Assembly: GCA_012838915.1 (NCBI GenBank) | Contig: DUOI01000039.1 | Span: 1 to 40,701, forward strand | Direction of reading: 5' to 3' | Length of the DNA stretch: 40,701 nt | From: Clostridiales bacterium | GTDB lineage: Bacteria; Bacillota; Clostridia; Caldicoprobacterales; DTU083 | In this document: positions 25,906 through 34,821 of the stretch, in pieces | Layout of the letters: each line of letters starts with the position of its first letter | How positions within the stretch are numbered: the first letter of the stretch is position 1 | Notes under the pieces: generated by a model | What the model was told of the DNA's origin: nothing | Seen by the model: the letters and a program-made list of their open reading frames with translations, nothing else | The model's database searches: none | Made by a program: the position numbers and the translations under genes

Positions 25906-26919
25906 ATGTCTACAGTAACCGGAACAACATGGAATTGTTATGATTCAGCTACAATGACCCCGCGGGAGATATACGGACGTACATTGGCAGAAATGGCAAA
26001 AACCAACGATAAGATTGTGGGTTTAACCGCTGACCTTGCAAAAACCACCGCTATCGTACACTTTGCTGACGCTTTCCCTGACAGGTTCTTTAATGTGGGT
26101 ATTGCAGAGCAAAATTTGTTTGGAGTTGCTGCCGGCCTGGCCAAGGTTGGACTGATACCCTTTGCCTCTACAATGGCAGTATTTGCAAGTATGCGCGCCT
26201 GCGAACAAGTACGGACTGACATTGCATACCAAAACCTCCCTGTTAAGATTATCGGTACCCATGCGGGCATTTCATTCGGCCATGCAGGCACAACCCATCA
26301 TTGTACGGAAGACCTTGCCATTATGCGTTCCATTGCCAATATGACCGTCATATGCCCGGCAGACGGCACCGAAACTTCCCTTGCAGTACGCGCCTGTCTG
26401 GATATACCTGGCCCCGTATATATTCGTATCGGCCGCGGGTTCGAGCCTCCATGCTATCCCGACGAAAACTATGGCTTCACCATCGGCAAAGCTATTGAGA
26501 TGGTACCAGGCACCGACATTACGATTATCTGCTGCGGCATTGCAGTGCTGCAGTCGATTCAGGCTGCCAAGACACTGCTAGAGCAGGACGGTATCAGTGT
26601 TCGTGTTATCAATATGCATACCATCAAACCCATTGATAAGGAAGCAATCCTCAAAGCGGTTAAGGAAACCCGCCGCATTTTAACCATAGAAGAGCACAAT
26701 GTGGAAGGCGGACTTGGGGATGCGGTAGCCGGTGTCATTGCTGAAAGCGGTATGGGCTGCGTATTCAAGAAACACGGCTTAAATGATGAATTTGCCACCA
26801 TCGGTTACGCGGAAGATCTCTACACCCATTATGGATTGGACGCAGACGGTATCGTTGATCAGGTACGCAGTTTGATGGGCAGAGAATACGAGGCAGACGA
26901 GGACTGGGAAGACGAATAA
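25906..26919 (+). CDS. Transketolase, C-terminal subunit
   Basis: The protein has 337 residues. Seen: pyrimidine-binding domain with catalytic Glu in VGIAEQNLFG, MAVFASMRACEQ, THAGISFGHAGTTHH, and the C-terminal transketolase fold (TIICCGIAVLQSIQAA, INMHTIKPIDKEAI, EEHNVEGGLGDAVAG). It has a slightly longer N-terminal and acidic C-terminal tail (EADEDWEDE) than typical. It pairs with the preceding gene to form the alpha2beta2-type enzyme. Start: ATG after GGGGAGGGAGG. Confidence 0.93.
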   Translation: MSTVTGTTWNCYDSATMTPREIYGRTLAEMAKTNDKIVGLTADLAKTTAIVHFADAFPDRFFNVGIAEQNLFGVAAGLAKVGLIPFASTMAVFASMRACEQVRTDIAYQNLPVKIIGTHAGISFGHAGTTHHCTEDLAIMRSIANMTVICPADGTETSLAVRACLDIPGPVYIRIGRGFEPPCYPDENYGFTIGKAIEMVPGTDITIICCGIAVLQSIQAAKTLLEQDGISVRVINMHTIKPIDKEAILKAVKETRRILTIEEHNVEGGLGDAVAGVIAESGMGCVFKKHGLNDEFATIGYAEDLYTHYGLDADGIVDQVRSLMGREYEADEDWEDE

Positions 26920-26958
26920 ATTAAAAGACCTCATTCCAATTTGAAAGGAGTGTTGAAA

Positions 26959-27741
26959 TTGTCTGCTACCACCCAAGACTTAATGATTGCCAGGCTTTTC
27001 TTCAATGCGGCTTTTCCTGTCATGCAGGTGTTATTAGATGACGATCCAAAGCTGCATAAAGCATTTGCAAACTTCACAGCTACCGTGCAATTCGGAGCCA
27101 GAAATGATGATAAGCTGGTGGCTTGTACATTGAAATTCGACAATGGGCAAGTTGAGGTAATACAGGCTCCTGCGGAAAGCTATGATCTGGCCCTGACCTT
27201 CCCTTCAGTCAGCAAAATGAATGCCCTGCTGCGCGGTGGTCTTGCCCTGCCCGGCATTAAGGGCAACATATTGCTGCTGCCCAAGATACTTAAACTGCTG
27301 ATGGGGCTTATGATCATGTCTCCCAAAAAGAAACCCAGGGACTATGATAAACAAAAGCTTAAGGTAAAGTGCAGTCTTTACATGATAACACGGGCACTGT
27401 CAACATATAACAAGCTTGGAGATCCGGACATGCACGAGTGGTGCCTGCGCCAACCCGATCGCATATACCAATTCTCAGTGGAACCCTATCCTGAAACAGG
27501 CATTGCATGCTATTTGCGGGTTAAAGCCGGCAAATCCAAATCCGGCCACGGCGTGTACACACGTCGCAGCCCTTTTGTTCACTTCCACTTTTTAAGTGTG
27601 GAGGGAGCTATAAAGGTACTGCAAAAAGAGGTGCCATTCGTGCGGGCAGCCGAGCTGGGCTATATTGAAACCATAGGCAGCCCGGAGTATGCAGTGCAGC
27701 TAAACGACTTCATGGCAATCCTGCAGTCCATGCTGACATAG
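26959..27741 (+). CDS. SCP2-like hydrophobic-ligand domain protein (unassigned)
   Basis: The protein has about 260 residues. Seen: the N-terminal half has the SCP2 pattern, a helix (ARLFFNAAFPVMQVLLDDDPKL), strands with FNG-like turn (LKFDNGQVEV), a short DLALTFPSVS strand, and an inserted hydrophobic helix-rich piece (GGLALPGIKGNILLLPKILKLL). The C-terminal half is a separate beta-rich region (YQFSVEPYPETGIACYLRV). SCP2-like folds bind lipids or acyl chains, which would suggest a hydrophobic substrate for this operon, but the match is by pattern only. Start: TTG at 26959, 8 nt after AAAGGAG; the longer TTG start (26941) overlaps the ribosome site. Confidence 0.65.
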   Translation: MSATTQDLMIARLFFNAAFPVMQVLLDDDPKLHKAFANFTATVQFGARNDDKLVACTLKFDNGQVEVIQAPAESYDLALTFPSVSKMNALLRGGLALPGIKGNILLLPKILKLLMGLMIMSPKKKPRDYDKQKLKVKCSLYMITRALSTYNKLGDPDMHEWCLRQPDRIYQFSVEPYPETGIACYLRVKAGKSKSGHGVYTRRSPFVHFHFLSVEGAIKVLQKEVPFVRAAELGYIETIGSPEYAVQLNDFMAILQSMLT

Positions 27742-27756
27742 GAAAGGAGGGCTTAT

Positions 27757-28968
27757 ATGAAGAGTGTATATTTTGAAAAGGATATCCCGCGTATCCTGAT
27801 CACCAAATTTGCAGCCAAGTGCTTCAAACCACTATTATATACCGGACTGAACGCAGTTAAATACAATAAAAATCTGCCTGATCCTCCCCTGCCTGCAGAT
27901 GATTGGCTGAGGGTGCGCAACATCGTCTCCGGCCTGTGTGGTACGGATGTAAGCTTTTTCTTAGCCACAACCAGCACCAACTCTGCCCTGGAGCCCATCC
28001 CGGTGTCCAATCGCACCTACCTGGGACACGAAAACGTGGGGGTTGTGGTTGAAACAGGCAAGGCAGTGACAAAATTCAAAGTGGGTGACAGGGTTACCAT
28101 ACGGGAGTATATGTCAGGCTGCGGCAACAAGGGCATAAAACCTCGCTGCAGATACTGTGAGGAGGGTAACTATAATTTATGCCTGAATTACGGGGAACCC
28201 AGCCCTTATGAACTGCCTGATACCGGCGCCGGCTGGAGTGATACCTTTATAGCGCCGGAACAGCAGCTGACAAAAATATTTGATGAATTGACTGATGACC
28301 AGGCAGTAATGGTGGAACCCGCCTGTGTCTCCATACATTCGGTGCTTATGGATCCTCCGGCTTCAGGCGAGAAGATAATGGTCCTGGGTTGCGGTACCAT
28401 TGGGCTGGGCATTGTGCAAGCTCTTAAAATCATACAGCCCGATTGCCAGGTATGGGTAATGGAGCGCATGAAGCCAAAGCAGGAATTTGCATTAAAACTC
28501 GGTGCGGATCATGTACTGACAGGCGATCCTTATGAAGCCGCATCCAAAGCTACAGGCGGCAGCCGTGTATACACGGGTATGGGCGGCAACAAAATGTTCT
28601 TTGGCGGCTTCGACCGCATATATGATTGCGTTGGCGGCAACTGGTCCAATCACACCTGCCTGAGACTGCTTGCACCCCGAGGCACCCTGATTAAGGTAGG
28701 TCACCATATGCGTGGTGTGAAGTTTGATGAGACGCCTGTCTGGTGGCAGGAATTGAAGCTTATAGGTATTGATGCCCACGGAATGGAGGAATGGCAGGGG
28801 CGAAGGCTGTATACATTCGATCTCGCACAGGAGTGGATTCGCGACGGCTTGTATACAACAGAAGGCTTTATAACCCACCGCTTTCCCCTGGACGACTATA
28901 AGAAGGCCTTCAGGCTTGCATTGCAAAACCCGCCGGACCTTATAAAAATCGTATTGGACTGTAATTAA
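27757..28968 (+). CDS. Zinc-dependent medium-chain dehydrogenase
   Basis: The protein has 403 residues. Seen: catalytic zinc-site residues in GLCGTD and YLGHENVG, four cysteines of the structural zinc site in GCGNKGIKPRCRYCEEGNYNLC spaced through residues ~122-143, NAD-binding VLGCGTIGLGIVQALK, and a Zn-alcohol dehydrogenase C-terminal half. It oxidises or reduces an alcohol/carbonyl pair. The substrate is unknown. The threonine/sorbitol-dehydrogenase side of the family is the nearest in style. Start: ATG after AAAGGAGGG. It ends only 2 nt before the regulator's ATG. Confidence 0.92.
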   Translation: MKSVYFEKDIPRILITKFAAKCFKPLLYTGLNAVKYNKNLPDPPLPADDWLRVRNIVSGLCGTDVSFFLATTSTNSALEPIPVSNRTYLGHENVGVVVETGKAVTKFKVGDRVTIREYMSGCGNKGIKPRCRYCEEGNYNLCLNYGEPSPYELPDTGAGWSDTFIAPEQQLTKIFDELTDDQAVMVEPACVSIHSVLMDPPASGEKIMVLGCGTIGLGIVQALKIIQPDCQVWVMERMKPKQEFALKLGADHVLTGDPYEAASKATGGSRVYTGMGGNKMFFGGFDRIYDCVGGNWSNHTCLRLLAPRGTLIKVGHHMRGVKFDETPVWWQELKLIGIDAHGMEEWQGRRLYTFDLAQEWIRDGLYTTEGFITHRFPLDDYKKAFRLALQNPPDLIKIVLDCN

Positions 28969-28970
28969 CC

Positions 28971-30122
28971 ATGACCGGTAAAAGTGAAACAAGGGGACTT
29001 TTAAAGATCAGTGAACTGGCCAGAGCCTCAGACGTAAGCGTTTCCACATTGAAGTTTTATGTCAAGGAGGGTCTTATTCCTATTGCTAAAAAGACAAAGC
29101 GAAACATGGCTTATTACCATCCGGACTGTATAAAAAGTGTGAGGCTTATCAAATATCTTCAAAAAAATCGCTATTATCCTCTGGCTGTTATAAAACGCCT
29201 GCTGGAGCAAGGCAAACCGGATTTGGCGGAGCTTGAGCTGTACGATGCCATCTACAAGGTAGAGCATACGGCAGCTCACCCTCCCCTAACCATTACAGCT
29301 GCCATTCGGCAATCCGGATTAAGCCGGGAGCAAATAAAACAACTGGAAAAGGCCGGCGTTATCTCATCCTTTAAAATGAATGGGAAACTCATGTTCCGGG
29401 ATTTCGATTGCCGAATCATGCAGCTTGTCAAGCGCAGGCAGGAAGCCGGTTTTACATTCGAACAAACCCTGCATGCCTTTACAGCTTATGAAAGAGCATT
29501 GAATGAAGCAGTAAAGGCAGATATTGATTCGGTAATTTCTGACGTTCTCATGCCCAAGTGCCCGAATACGGAGGAAATAGTGCATATGATCCGCGTCTCC
29601 GATGAAACCCTTGATGATTTCGTATCACTGCGCCGCTATTACCTCAACAGCAAATACGGCTCACATCATATTGAAAATGTTTCAAAGTTTTCAGCTGGAT
29701 TGAAAAGCTTTTTGTTATCAGTGCATAGTTTTATTTCAAGCACGAAGCATCACGCCCTTTGTACCAATACCCTGAAAGGAATACCTCTTGAAGGGGACGG
29801 TTATGCAATTAAGGCATTACGGTCATATTCATCGGTCATCCATCTTTCTGAAAAAGGACTGGCTGAATGTATATCGGTATGCAGTCAAGCTCATCACTTC
29901 TTTGTCTCCCTTTATGCTTCAGCAATACCCAAAACAGAGCTGGCTTTGCTTCTTGCATTGCGTCTTGGATGGCTGACGCTGGTCCCGGAAGTGCTGCTTA
30001 GCCAGCCTCTTACACAGAAAGCCAAACGGAGAGCTGTAACAGAATTAAAACAACTGGCTGAAACCGGGGTGTGTGATTCCACCTTCCCTAATCTCGTTGA
30101 ACAAGCATTGAAAGGAGTATGA
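28971..30122 (+). CDS. Regulator with two tandem MerR-type helix-turn-helix domains
   Basis: The protein has 383 residues, about twice the usual MerR size. Seen: the first MerR domain at ~10-80 (LLKISELARASDVSVSTLKFYVKEGLI, then KSVRLIKYLQKNRYYPLAVIKRLL). A second MerR-like unit lies at ~106-170 (ITAAIRQSGLSREQIKQLEKAGVI, then RDFDCRIMQLVKRRQEAGFTFEQTL). A helical ~200-residue C-terminal effector region follows with no recognised ligand motif. It sits inside the operon with the dehydrogenase stop 2 nt upstream and no clear ribosome site, so translational coupling is likely. Candidate target: the 27-bp palindrome before the operon. Confidence 0.85.
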   Translation: MTGKSETRGLLKISELARASDVSVSTLKFYVKEGLIPIAKKTKRNMAYYHPDCIKSVRLIKYLQKNRYYPLAVIKRLLEQGKPDLAELELYDAIYKVEHTAAHPPLTITAAIRQSGLSREQIKQLEKAGVISSFKMNGKLMFRDFDCRIMQLVKRRQEAGFTFEQTLHAFTAYERALNEAVKADIDSVISDVLMPKCPNTEEIVHMIRVSDETLDDFVSLRRYYLNSKYGSHHIENVSKFSAGLKSFLLSVHSFISSTKHHALCTNTLKGIPLEGDGYAIKALRSYSSVIHLSEKGLAECISVCSQAHHFFVSLYASAIPKTELALLLALRLGWLTLVPEVLLSQPLTQKAKRRAVTELKQLAETGVCDSTFPNLVEQALKGV

Positions 30123-30123
30123 T

Positions 30124-31488
30124 ATGAGTATTGAGAGTATCGTTGCAAATCAGCGGGCTTACTTCTCTTCAGACGCAACCAAACCAATAGCATTTCGCCT
30201 GGATGCACTGAAACGCCTGAAAAGAGCGCTTCAACAAAATGAGCACAAACTCTGCAGGGCACTGAAAGCAGACCTTAATAAGGATGAAATGGAAGCCTAT
30301 ATGACGGAAATTGGAATAGTGCTGGAAGAATTGAGCTTTCACATCAAACATATAAGAAGATGGGCTCGTCCCAAAACAGTGCCCACACCATTGGCACAAT
30401 TCCATGGAAAGAGTTTCATACTGCCTGAACCATATGGAGTAGTGCTGATAATTGCTCCCTGGAATTATCCCGTTCAACTATGTCTTACGCCTCTGATAGG
30501 TGCAATTTCAGCAGGAAATTGTGCGATAATCAAGCCTTCCGCATATGCCCCTGCTGCCAGCCGTGCCATAGCAGAACTTATTGAATCCGTTTTCCTTCCG
30601 GAATACATTGCGGTGGTGGAAGGCGGACGGAAAGAAAACAGTGACCTTTTGAAGCAAAAATTTGACTATATTTTCTTCACGGGCAGCCCCGGGGTAGGCC
30701 GTGTAGTAATGGAAGCCGCATCAAAGCACCTTACACCTGTAACGTTGGAGCTGGGCGGCAAGAGTCCGGTCATTGTAGACAAAACAGTGGATCTGAAGCT
30801 TGCTGCCCGCCGCATTGCCTTTGGCAAGGTAATCAACGCAGGCCAAACCTGTGTGGCACCTGATTATATTCTCATCCACAGGGATATACGGGATGAATTT
30901 ATTGAGTATTTTCGTGAAGCGCTGGAAGCCTTCTTCCCGGAGGGCGATATGAGGAATATGCCGGTTATTGTTAACGAAAAGCACTTTAAGCGGGTTTCCG
31001 ACTTGATCAACAGCGGTAAAGTGGTCATCGGCGGGAGTGTAGATGAATCACGCCGATTCATTGAGCCTACCGTACTGGTGGATGTTTCTCCGGATTCCCC
31101 GGTTATGAATGAGGAGATTTTCGGACCTGTTTTACCGGTGCTTACCTACCAACAGCTTGAAGAGGCGATAGACTTTATCAATTCCCGGCCGAAGCCCCTG
31201 GCACTATATATATTTACAAAGGATAAACACACAGCCAATACCGTGCTGACGCGTACGTCCAGCGGCGGTGCATGCTGGAATGATACTATTATACACCTGG
31301 CTACCACCAGGATGGGCTTCGGCGGCGTTGGAGAAAGCGGCATGGGAAGCTACCATGGCAAGCATTCATTTGATACATTCACTCATTATAAAAGCATCGT
31401 GAAAAAATCCATCTTCATCGACCTGCCTATGCGCTATCATCCCTATACAGAGAAGAAGCTGGGGCTCATACGCAAATTCATGAAATAG
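30124..31488 (+). CDS. Aldehyde dehydrogenase, ALDH3 (fatty aldehyde)-like
   Basis: The protein has 454 residues. Seen: NAD-binding Asn114 (APWNYP), general-base Glu209 (TLELGGKSPV), catalytic Cys243 (NAGQTCVAPDY), GEEIFGP-like NEEIFGPVLPVL and the C-terminal MGSYHGKHSFDTFTHYK. The short N-terminus and basic, hydrophobic C-terminus (KKLGLIRKFMK) fit the ALDH3/YwdH group, which oxidises medium- and long-chain or aromatic aldehydes with NAD(P). It starts 1 nt after the regulator's stop, after AAAGGAG. It is the last gene of the operon, followed by a strong terminator. Confidence 0.93.
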   Translation: MSIESIVANQRAYFSSDATKPIAFRLDALKRLKRALQQNEHKLCRALKADLNKDEMEAYMTEIGIVLEELSFHIKHIRRWARPKTVPTPLAQFHGKSFILPEPYGVVLIIAPWNYPVQLCLTPLIGAISAGNCAIIKPSAYAPAASRAIAELIESVFLPEYIAVVEGGRKENSDLLKQKFDYIFFTGSPGVGRVVMEAASKHLTPVTLELGGKSPVIVDKTVDLKLAARRIAFGKVINAGQTCVAPDYILIHRDIRDEFIEYFREALEAFFPEGDMRNMPVIVNEKHFKRVSDLINSGKVVIGGSVDESRRFIEPTVLVDVSPDSPVMNEEIFGPVLPVLTYQQLEEAIDFINSRPKPLALYIFTKDKHTANTVLTRTSSGGACWNDTIIHLATTRMGFGGVGESGMGSYHGKHSFDTFTHYKSIVKKSIFIDLPMRYHPYTEKKLGLIRKFMK

Positions 31489-31497
31489 AGTTTTACA

Positions 31498-31560
31498 TGA
31501 CGGCAACCTCTGTCAGCGCATAGGATATATATGCGGCTGCCTGGTTGCCGTCCTTTTTTT
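31498..31560 (+). terminator. Intrinsic terminator of the transketolase operon
   Basis: ACGGCAACC (31500-31508) pairs with GGTTGCCGT (31543-31551), with an inner GCGCAT/ATGCGGC-type arm, followed by eight T. A strong hairpin right after the aldehyde dehydrogenase stop. Confidence 0.92.
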
Positions 31561-31749
31561 GCTGTACTATAAGTATTGAATTTTCGATAATCAGCTATCA
31601 TTGCTTTTTATCAATTTTGATGATATTGTTTTTTCAAGTAATAAAGTTTACCATACCAGACACTTAAATTGATTTTATAATCCTACATAAAAGTGTTCTC
31701 ATAATATATTTATCATATCGACTTACACAAATAAGCGGGGCAAAAAGAT

Positions 31750-32595
31750 ATGAGTGCTGGAACAATATTTGATATAAATGAGTTTGCCATATATGACGGC
31801 CCAGGCATCAGGCAGACCGTCTTTCTTAAAGGCTGTCCCCTGAGGTGCAGCTGGTGTCATAATCCCGAAGGTCAGAATCCAAGTCCGGAATTGATGATAA
31901 ACAAGGCATCATGTATATCATGCGGGCATTGTAAAAAGGTATGCAACAATGAAAGCTGTATTGCATGCGGCAAATGTGTTTCATACTGTCCCTTGAATCT
32001 TCGCAAGATATGCGGTGAGTTGTTAACAGCAAAAGAGCTTGCTGAGTATATAAGAGATAAAAGCGATTATTATGCCAACTACGGAGGCGGGGTAACTTTC
32101 ACCGGCGGTGAACCTTTAATGCAGCCGCAATTTTTAGCTGAAACGCTCTCATTGCTGCCCGATATCCATACAGCAATTGAAACTTCCGGTTATGCAGACA
32201 ATAAAATTTTCAATTCCATTATACAACTAATTGATTATGTAATAATGGATATAAAGTTGGTTGATAGCAGCCTTCATCTAAAGTATACAGGTGCAGAAAA
32301 TAAAATAATACTTGAAAACCTGGCATCATTATGCAGTAGTAACAAGAAGTTTGTGGTACGTATCCCTGTCATTCCCGGGGTAAATGACAACAAAACGGAA
32401 TACAGCGCTGTTGCAGAACTGGTAAAAGATGCACCATTGCTTGAAAGAGTAGAACTTCTGCCATACCATAAAACTGCAGGAGCAAAGTACGAAATGATCA
32501 ATAGAAAATATACTCCTATGTTTGATGTTAATCGCCCGGTTTTTATAGATCAGGAGGTTTTCTCACAATACGGAATAAGGAGTGTAGTTTTATGA
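31750..32595 (+). CDS. Glycyl radical enzyme activating enzyme (radical SAM)
   Basis: The protein has 281 residues. Seen: GRE-activase start TIFDINEFAIYDGPGIRQTVF, radical SAM Cys29-x3-Cys33-x2-Cys36 (CPLRCSWC), an inserted two-cluster ferredoxin domain with Cys55/58/61/65 and Cys70/73/76/80 (CISCGHCKKVC and CIACGKCVSYC), GGEP in TFTGGEPLMQ, and the C-terminal VVRIPVIPGVND. It uses SAM and an electron to abstract hydrogen from the Gly of its partner. It overlaps the start of the partner gene by 4 bp (ATGA), so they are coupled. The ferredoxin domain is somewhat short. The ribosome site is weak (GCGGGG). Confidence 0.96.
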   Translation: MSAGTIFDINEFAIYDGPGIRQTVFLKGCPLRCSWCHNPEGQNPSPELMINKASCISCGHCKKVCNNESCIACGKCVSYCPLNLRKICGELLTAKELAEYIRDKSDYYANYGGGVTFTGGEPLMQPQFLAETLSLLPDIHTAIETSGYADNKIFNSIIQLIDYVIMDIKLVDSSLHLKYTGAENKIILENLASLCSSNKKFVVRIPVIPGVNDNKTEYSAVAELVKDAPLLERVELLPYHKTAGAKYEMINRKYTPMFDVNRPVFIDQEVFSQYGIRSVVL

Positions 32596-34667
32596 GAAAA
32601 CGGATAAAAGATTTACGAAAGTTTTTTGTTTACGATAAAGCTCACCATTCCTGCAGGCAAAAGCCATGTGATCCCATGCTGCTGGCATCAGAATTCCAGC
32701 GAAATAATACTTCAGACACAGATAGGGCAGTTGTACGACTGAAATATACGCTGGATAATGAGAAACCAGTTGTGTTTAGAAATGAAAAAATAGCCTTGAT
32801 GCGTACTATACCTAATCCCCCGGAACTTTTCACAGAAGAGGAAATGGAGGCAATAAAGACATCACATCGAATTCATGAACGAGGTGAAGTCTGTAACATA
32901 AATGTTGATTACTCAATGCTGCTTGATATGGGGTTTAATGCAAAGCGCAGGGAAATATCAGAGTCCATTAAAAAATTCCAAGGATGTAATGACGCTGCCT
33001 CTGTTCATTACCTTGAGCAGCTGATCTCTATCCTGGACTCGGTTGAAACCCTTGCGAAAAGATACAGGATAGAGGCTGAAAAAGTTGGCAACATGGTTGT
33101 TGCTGAAAACTTTGCCCATATTCCGGAAAATCCCCCGGCCACTTTTCTGCAGGCTTTACAGATGCTTCGTCTGCTGCATTTCACCATGTGGTGCGGAAAC
33201 AACTATCATAACACCCTCGGACGCTTTGACCAATATATGTATAAATATCTAAAAAATGATATGGATAAAGGATTGCTGGATTATGATGATGCACTTGAGC
33301 TTGTGGAAGAATTCTTTCTATCCCTGAATCGGGACAGTGACCTGTATCCCGGCATGCAGCAGGGTGATAACGGGCAGAGTCTGGTTTTGGGCGGTTTGAA
33401 TGAAGACGGCTCTGACAGTTATAATGTGCTCTCGGAAATCTGCCTTAAAGCCAGCCTTGAGTTAAAGTTAATAGATCCAAAAATAAATTTACGAGTAAGC
33501 AAAAATACACCAATTGAGCGTTATATACTGGGCTCGCAGCTTACTAAGCAAGGGCTGGGTTTCCCCCAGTATTCAAATGATGATGTAGTAATTGATGGGT
33601 TAATCAGGCTTGGATATGATAAGAAAGACGCTTATAATTATGTTGTTGCAGCCTGCTGGGAATTTATAATTCCCGGACGGGGAATGGACATTCCGAACAT
33701 AGACGCCCTGTCATTTGTAAAAGCAGTTCAAGATGCAACTTTTGAGAAGCTCGGGCATAGCAGAAATTTTGAGGAATTCTTAAGCTTTGTAAAGGAGAAT
33801 ATCAGAAAACAGGCTGATGAAATCTGCGAAAATACAAAAAATCTTTATATATTCCCTTCCCCCTTCATTTCCCTCATGATGGAAGGCTGTGTGGAAAATG
33901 CAAAGGACATTTCTATTGGCAATCGATATAATAACTATGGAATACATGGAACTGGCATTTCAACTGCAGTTGATTCGCTGGCCTCAATAAAAAAGTATGT
34001 TTTTGAAACCGGTGAAATCAGTGCTGAAACAATTATTAAAGCCTTAAAAAATAATTTCAATGATTATGAGCAGATTCGAAACAAACTCAGGTATGAGGCC
34101 CCGAAGTTTGGAAATGACGATGATTATGTAGACAGCATAGCTGTTTCACTTTTAGACTCCTTTGCAGAATCATTGCATAATAGGAAGAATGAACGCAATG
34201 GTATTTTCCGTCCGGGGACCGGGTCTGCAATGTATTATATCTGGCACTCAAAGAAAACTCCCGCTACCCCGGACGGAAGGGACAGCGGCGAGGAATTTGC
34301 AGCGAACTACTCACCAAGCATGTTTGCCCGATTAAAAGGGCCGATTTCCATTATAAAATCATTTACCAAACCTGATTTAAAAAAGGTAATCAATGGAGGG
34401 CCCCTCACTCTTGAACTGCATGATACTGTCTTTCGTACCCCCGAGGCTGTTTCAAAGGTTGCAATGCTGGTAAAATCCTTTATAGACCTTGGCGGCCATC
34501 AATTACAGCTGAACTCTGTAAACCGTGATACCTTGCTTGACGCTCAGAAAAACCCTGAGAAATATCGAAACCTGATTGTCAGAGTTTGGGGTTGGAGCGG
34601 ATATTTCGTAGAATTGAGTAAGGAATACCAGGATCATATAATTAAGCGTGCGGAATTGAGCATATGA
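32592..34667 (+). CDS. Glycyl radical enzyme, unassigned substrate
   Basis: The protein has 691 residues, shorter than most dehydratase or lyase members (about 780-850). Seen: conserved body motifs GQSLVLGGLNEDGSD and LRVSKNTP, a catalytic loop with Cys355 followed by Trp356 and Glu357 (VAACWEFIIPG), the ATPDGR motif (~558-563), GGHQLQLN, and the C-terminal glycyl loop RVWGWSGYF with Gly667. Known: eliminase-type GREs (glycerol, propanediol, hydroxyproline dehydratases, choline lyase, sulfite lyases) carry Cys-x-Glu, while pyruvate formate-lyase carries Cys-Cys. The Cys-x-Glu here suggests an elimination or C-X cleaving reaction. The short N-terminal half suggests a different substrate pocket. 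I cannot name the substrate. Confidence 0.95.
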   Translation: MRKRIKDLRKFFVYDKAHHSCRQKPCDPMLLASEFQRNNTSDTDRAVVRLKYTLDNEKPVVFRNEKIALMRTIPNPPELFTEEEMEAIKTSHRIHERGEVCNINVDYSMLLDMGFNAKRREISESIKKFQGCNDAASVHYLEQLISILDSVETLAKRYRIEAEKVGNMVVAENFAHIPENPPATFLQALQMLRLLHFTMWCGNNYHNTLGRFDQYMYKYLKNDMDKGLLDYDDALELVEEFFLSLNRDSDLYPGMQQGDNGQSLVLGGLNEDGSDSYNVLSEICLKASLELKLIDPKINLRVSKNTPIERYILGSQLTKQGLGFPQYSNDDVVIDGLIRLGYDKKDAYNYVVAACWEFIIPGRGMDIPNIDALSFVKAVQDATFEKLGHSRNFEEFLSFVKENIRKQADEICENTKNLYIFPSPFISLMMEGCVENAKDISIGNRYNNYGIHGTGISTAVDSLASIKKYVFETGEISAETIIKALKNNFNDYEQIRNKLRYEAPKFGNDDDYVDSIAVSLLDSFAESLHNRKNERNGIFRPGTGSAMYYIWHSKKTPATPDGRDSGEEFAANYSPSMFARLKGPISIIKSFTKPDLKKVINGGPLTLELHDTVFRTPEAVSKVAMLVKSFIDLGGHQLQLNSVNRDTLLDAQKNPEKYRNLIVRVWGWSGYFVELSKEYQDHIIKRAELSI

Positions 34668-34725
34668 TCCGGCTGTTCCAATATACAAAAGTTTATGTGT
34701 AAAATTATTAGTGGGTTTGAAGTGT

Positions 34726-34753
34726 TTGGAATTAACAGGCATTATGCTATAAT
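34726..34753 (+). promoter_or_regulatory. Promoter of the methyltransferase gene
   Basis: TTGGAA (34726-34731), 16 nt, then a perfect TATAAT (34748-34753), about 70 nt before the ATG. It suggests the methyltransferase is transcribed apart from the glycyl radical enzyme. Confidence 0.65.
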
Positions 34754-34821
34754 TAACACGGTTTAGACGTATCAGTGAAAGTGCAAAACAAAGGCTAAAA
34801 TTTATCAAGCAGAGGTGTAAA

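Noticed and set aside
25058-31488. Assignment of the transketolase operon to the sulfofructose or apulose transketolase pathway
   Set aside because: The isomerases, kinases and transporters that define those pathways are absent, and the aldehyde dehydrogenase and SCP2-like protein do not fit them.
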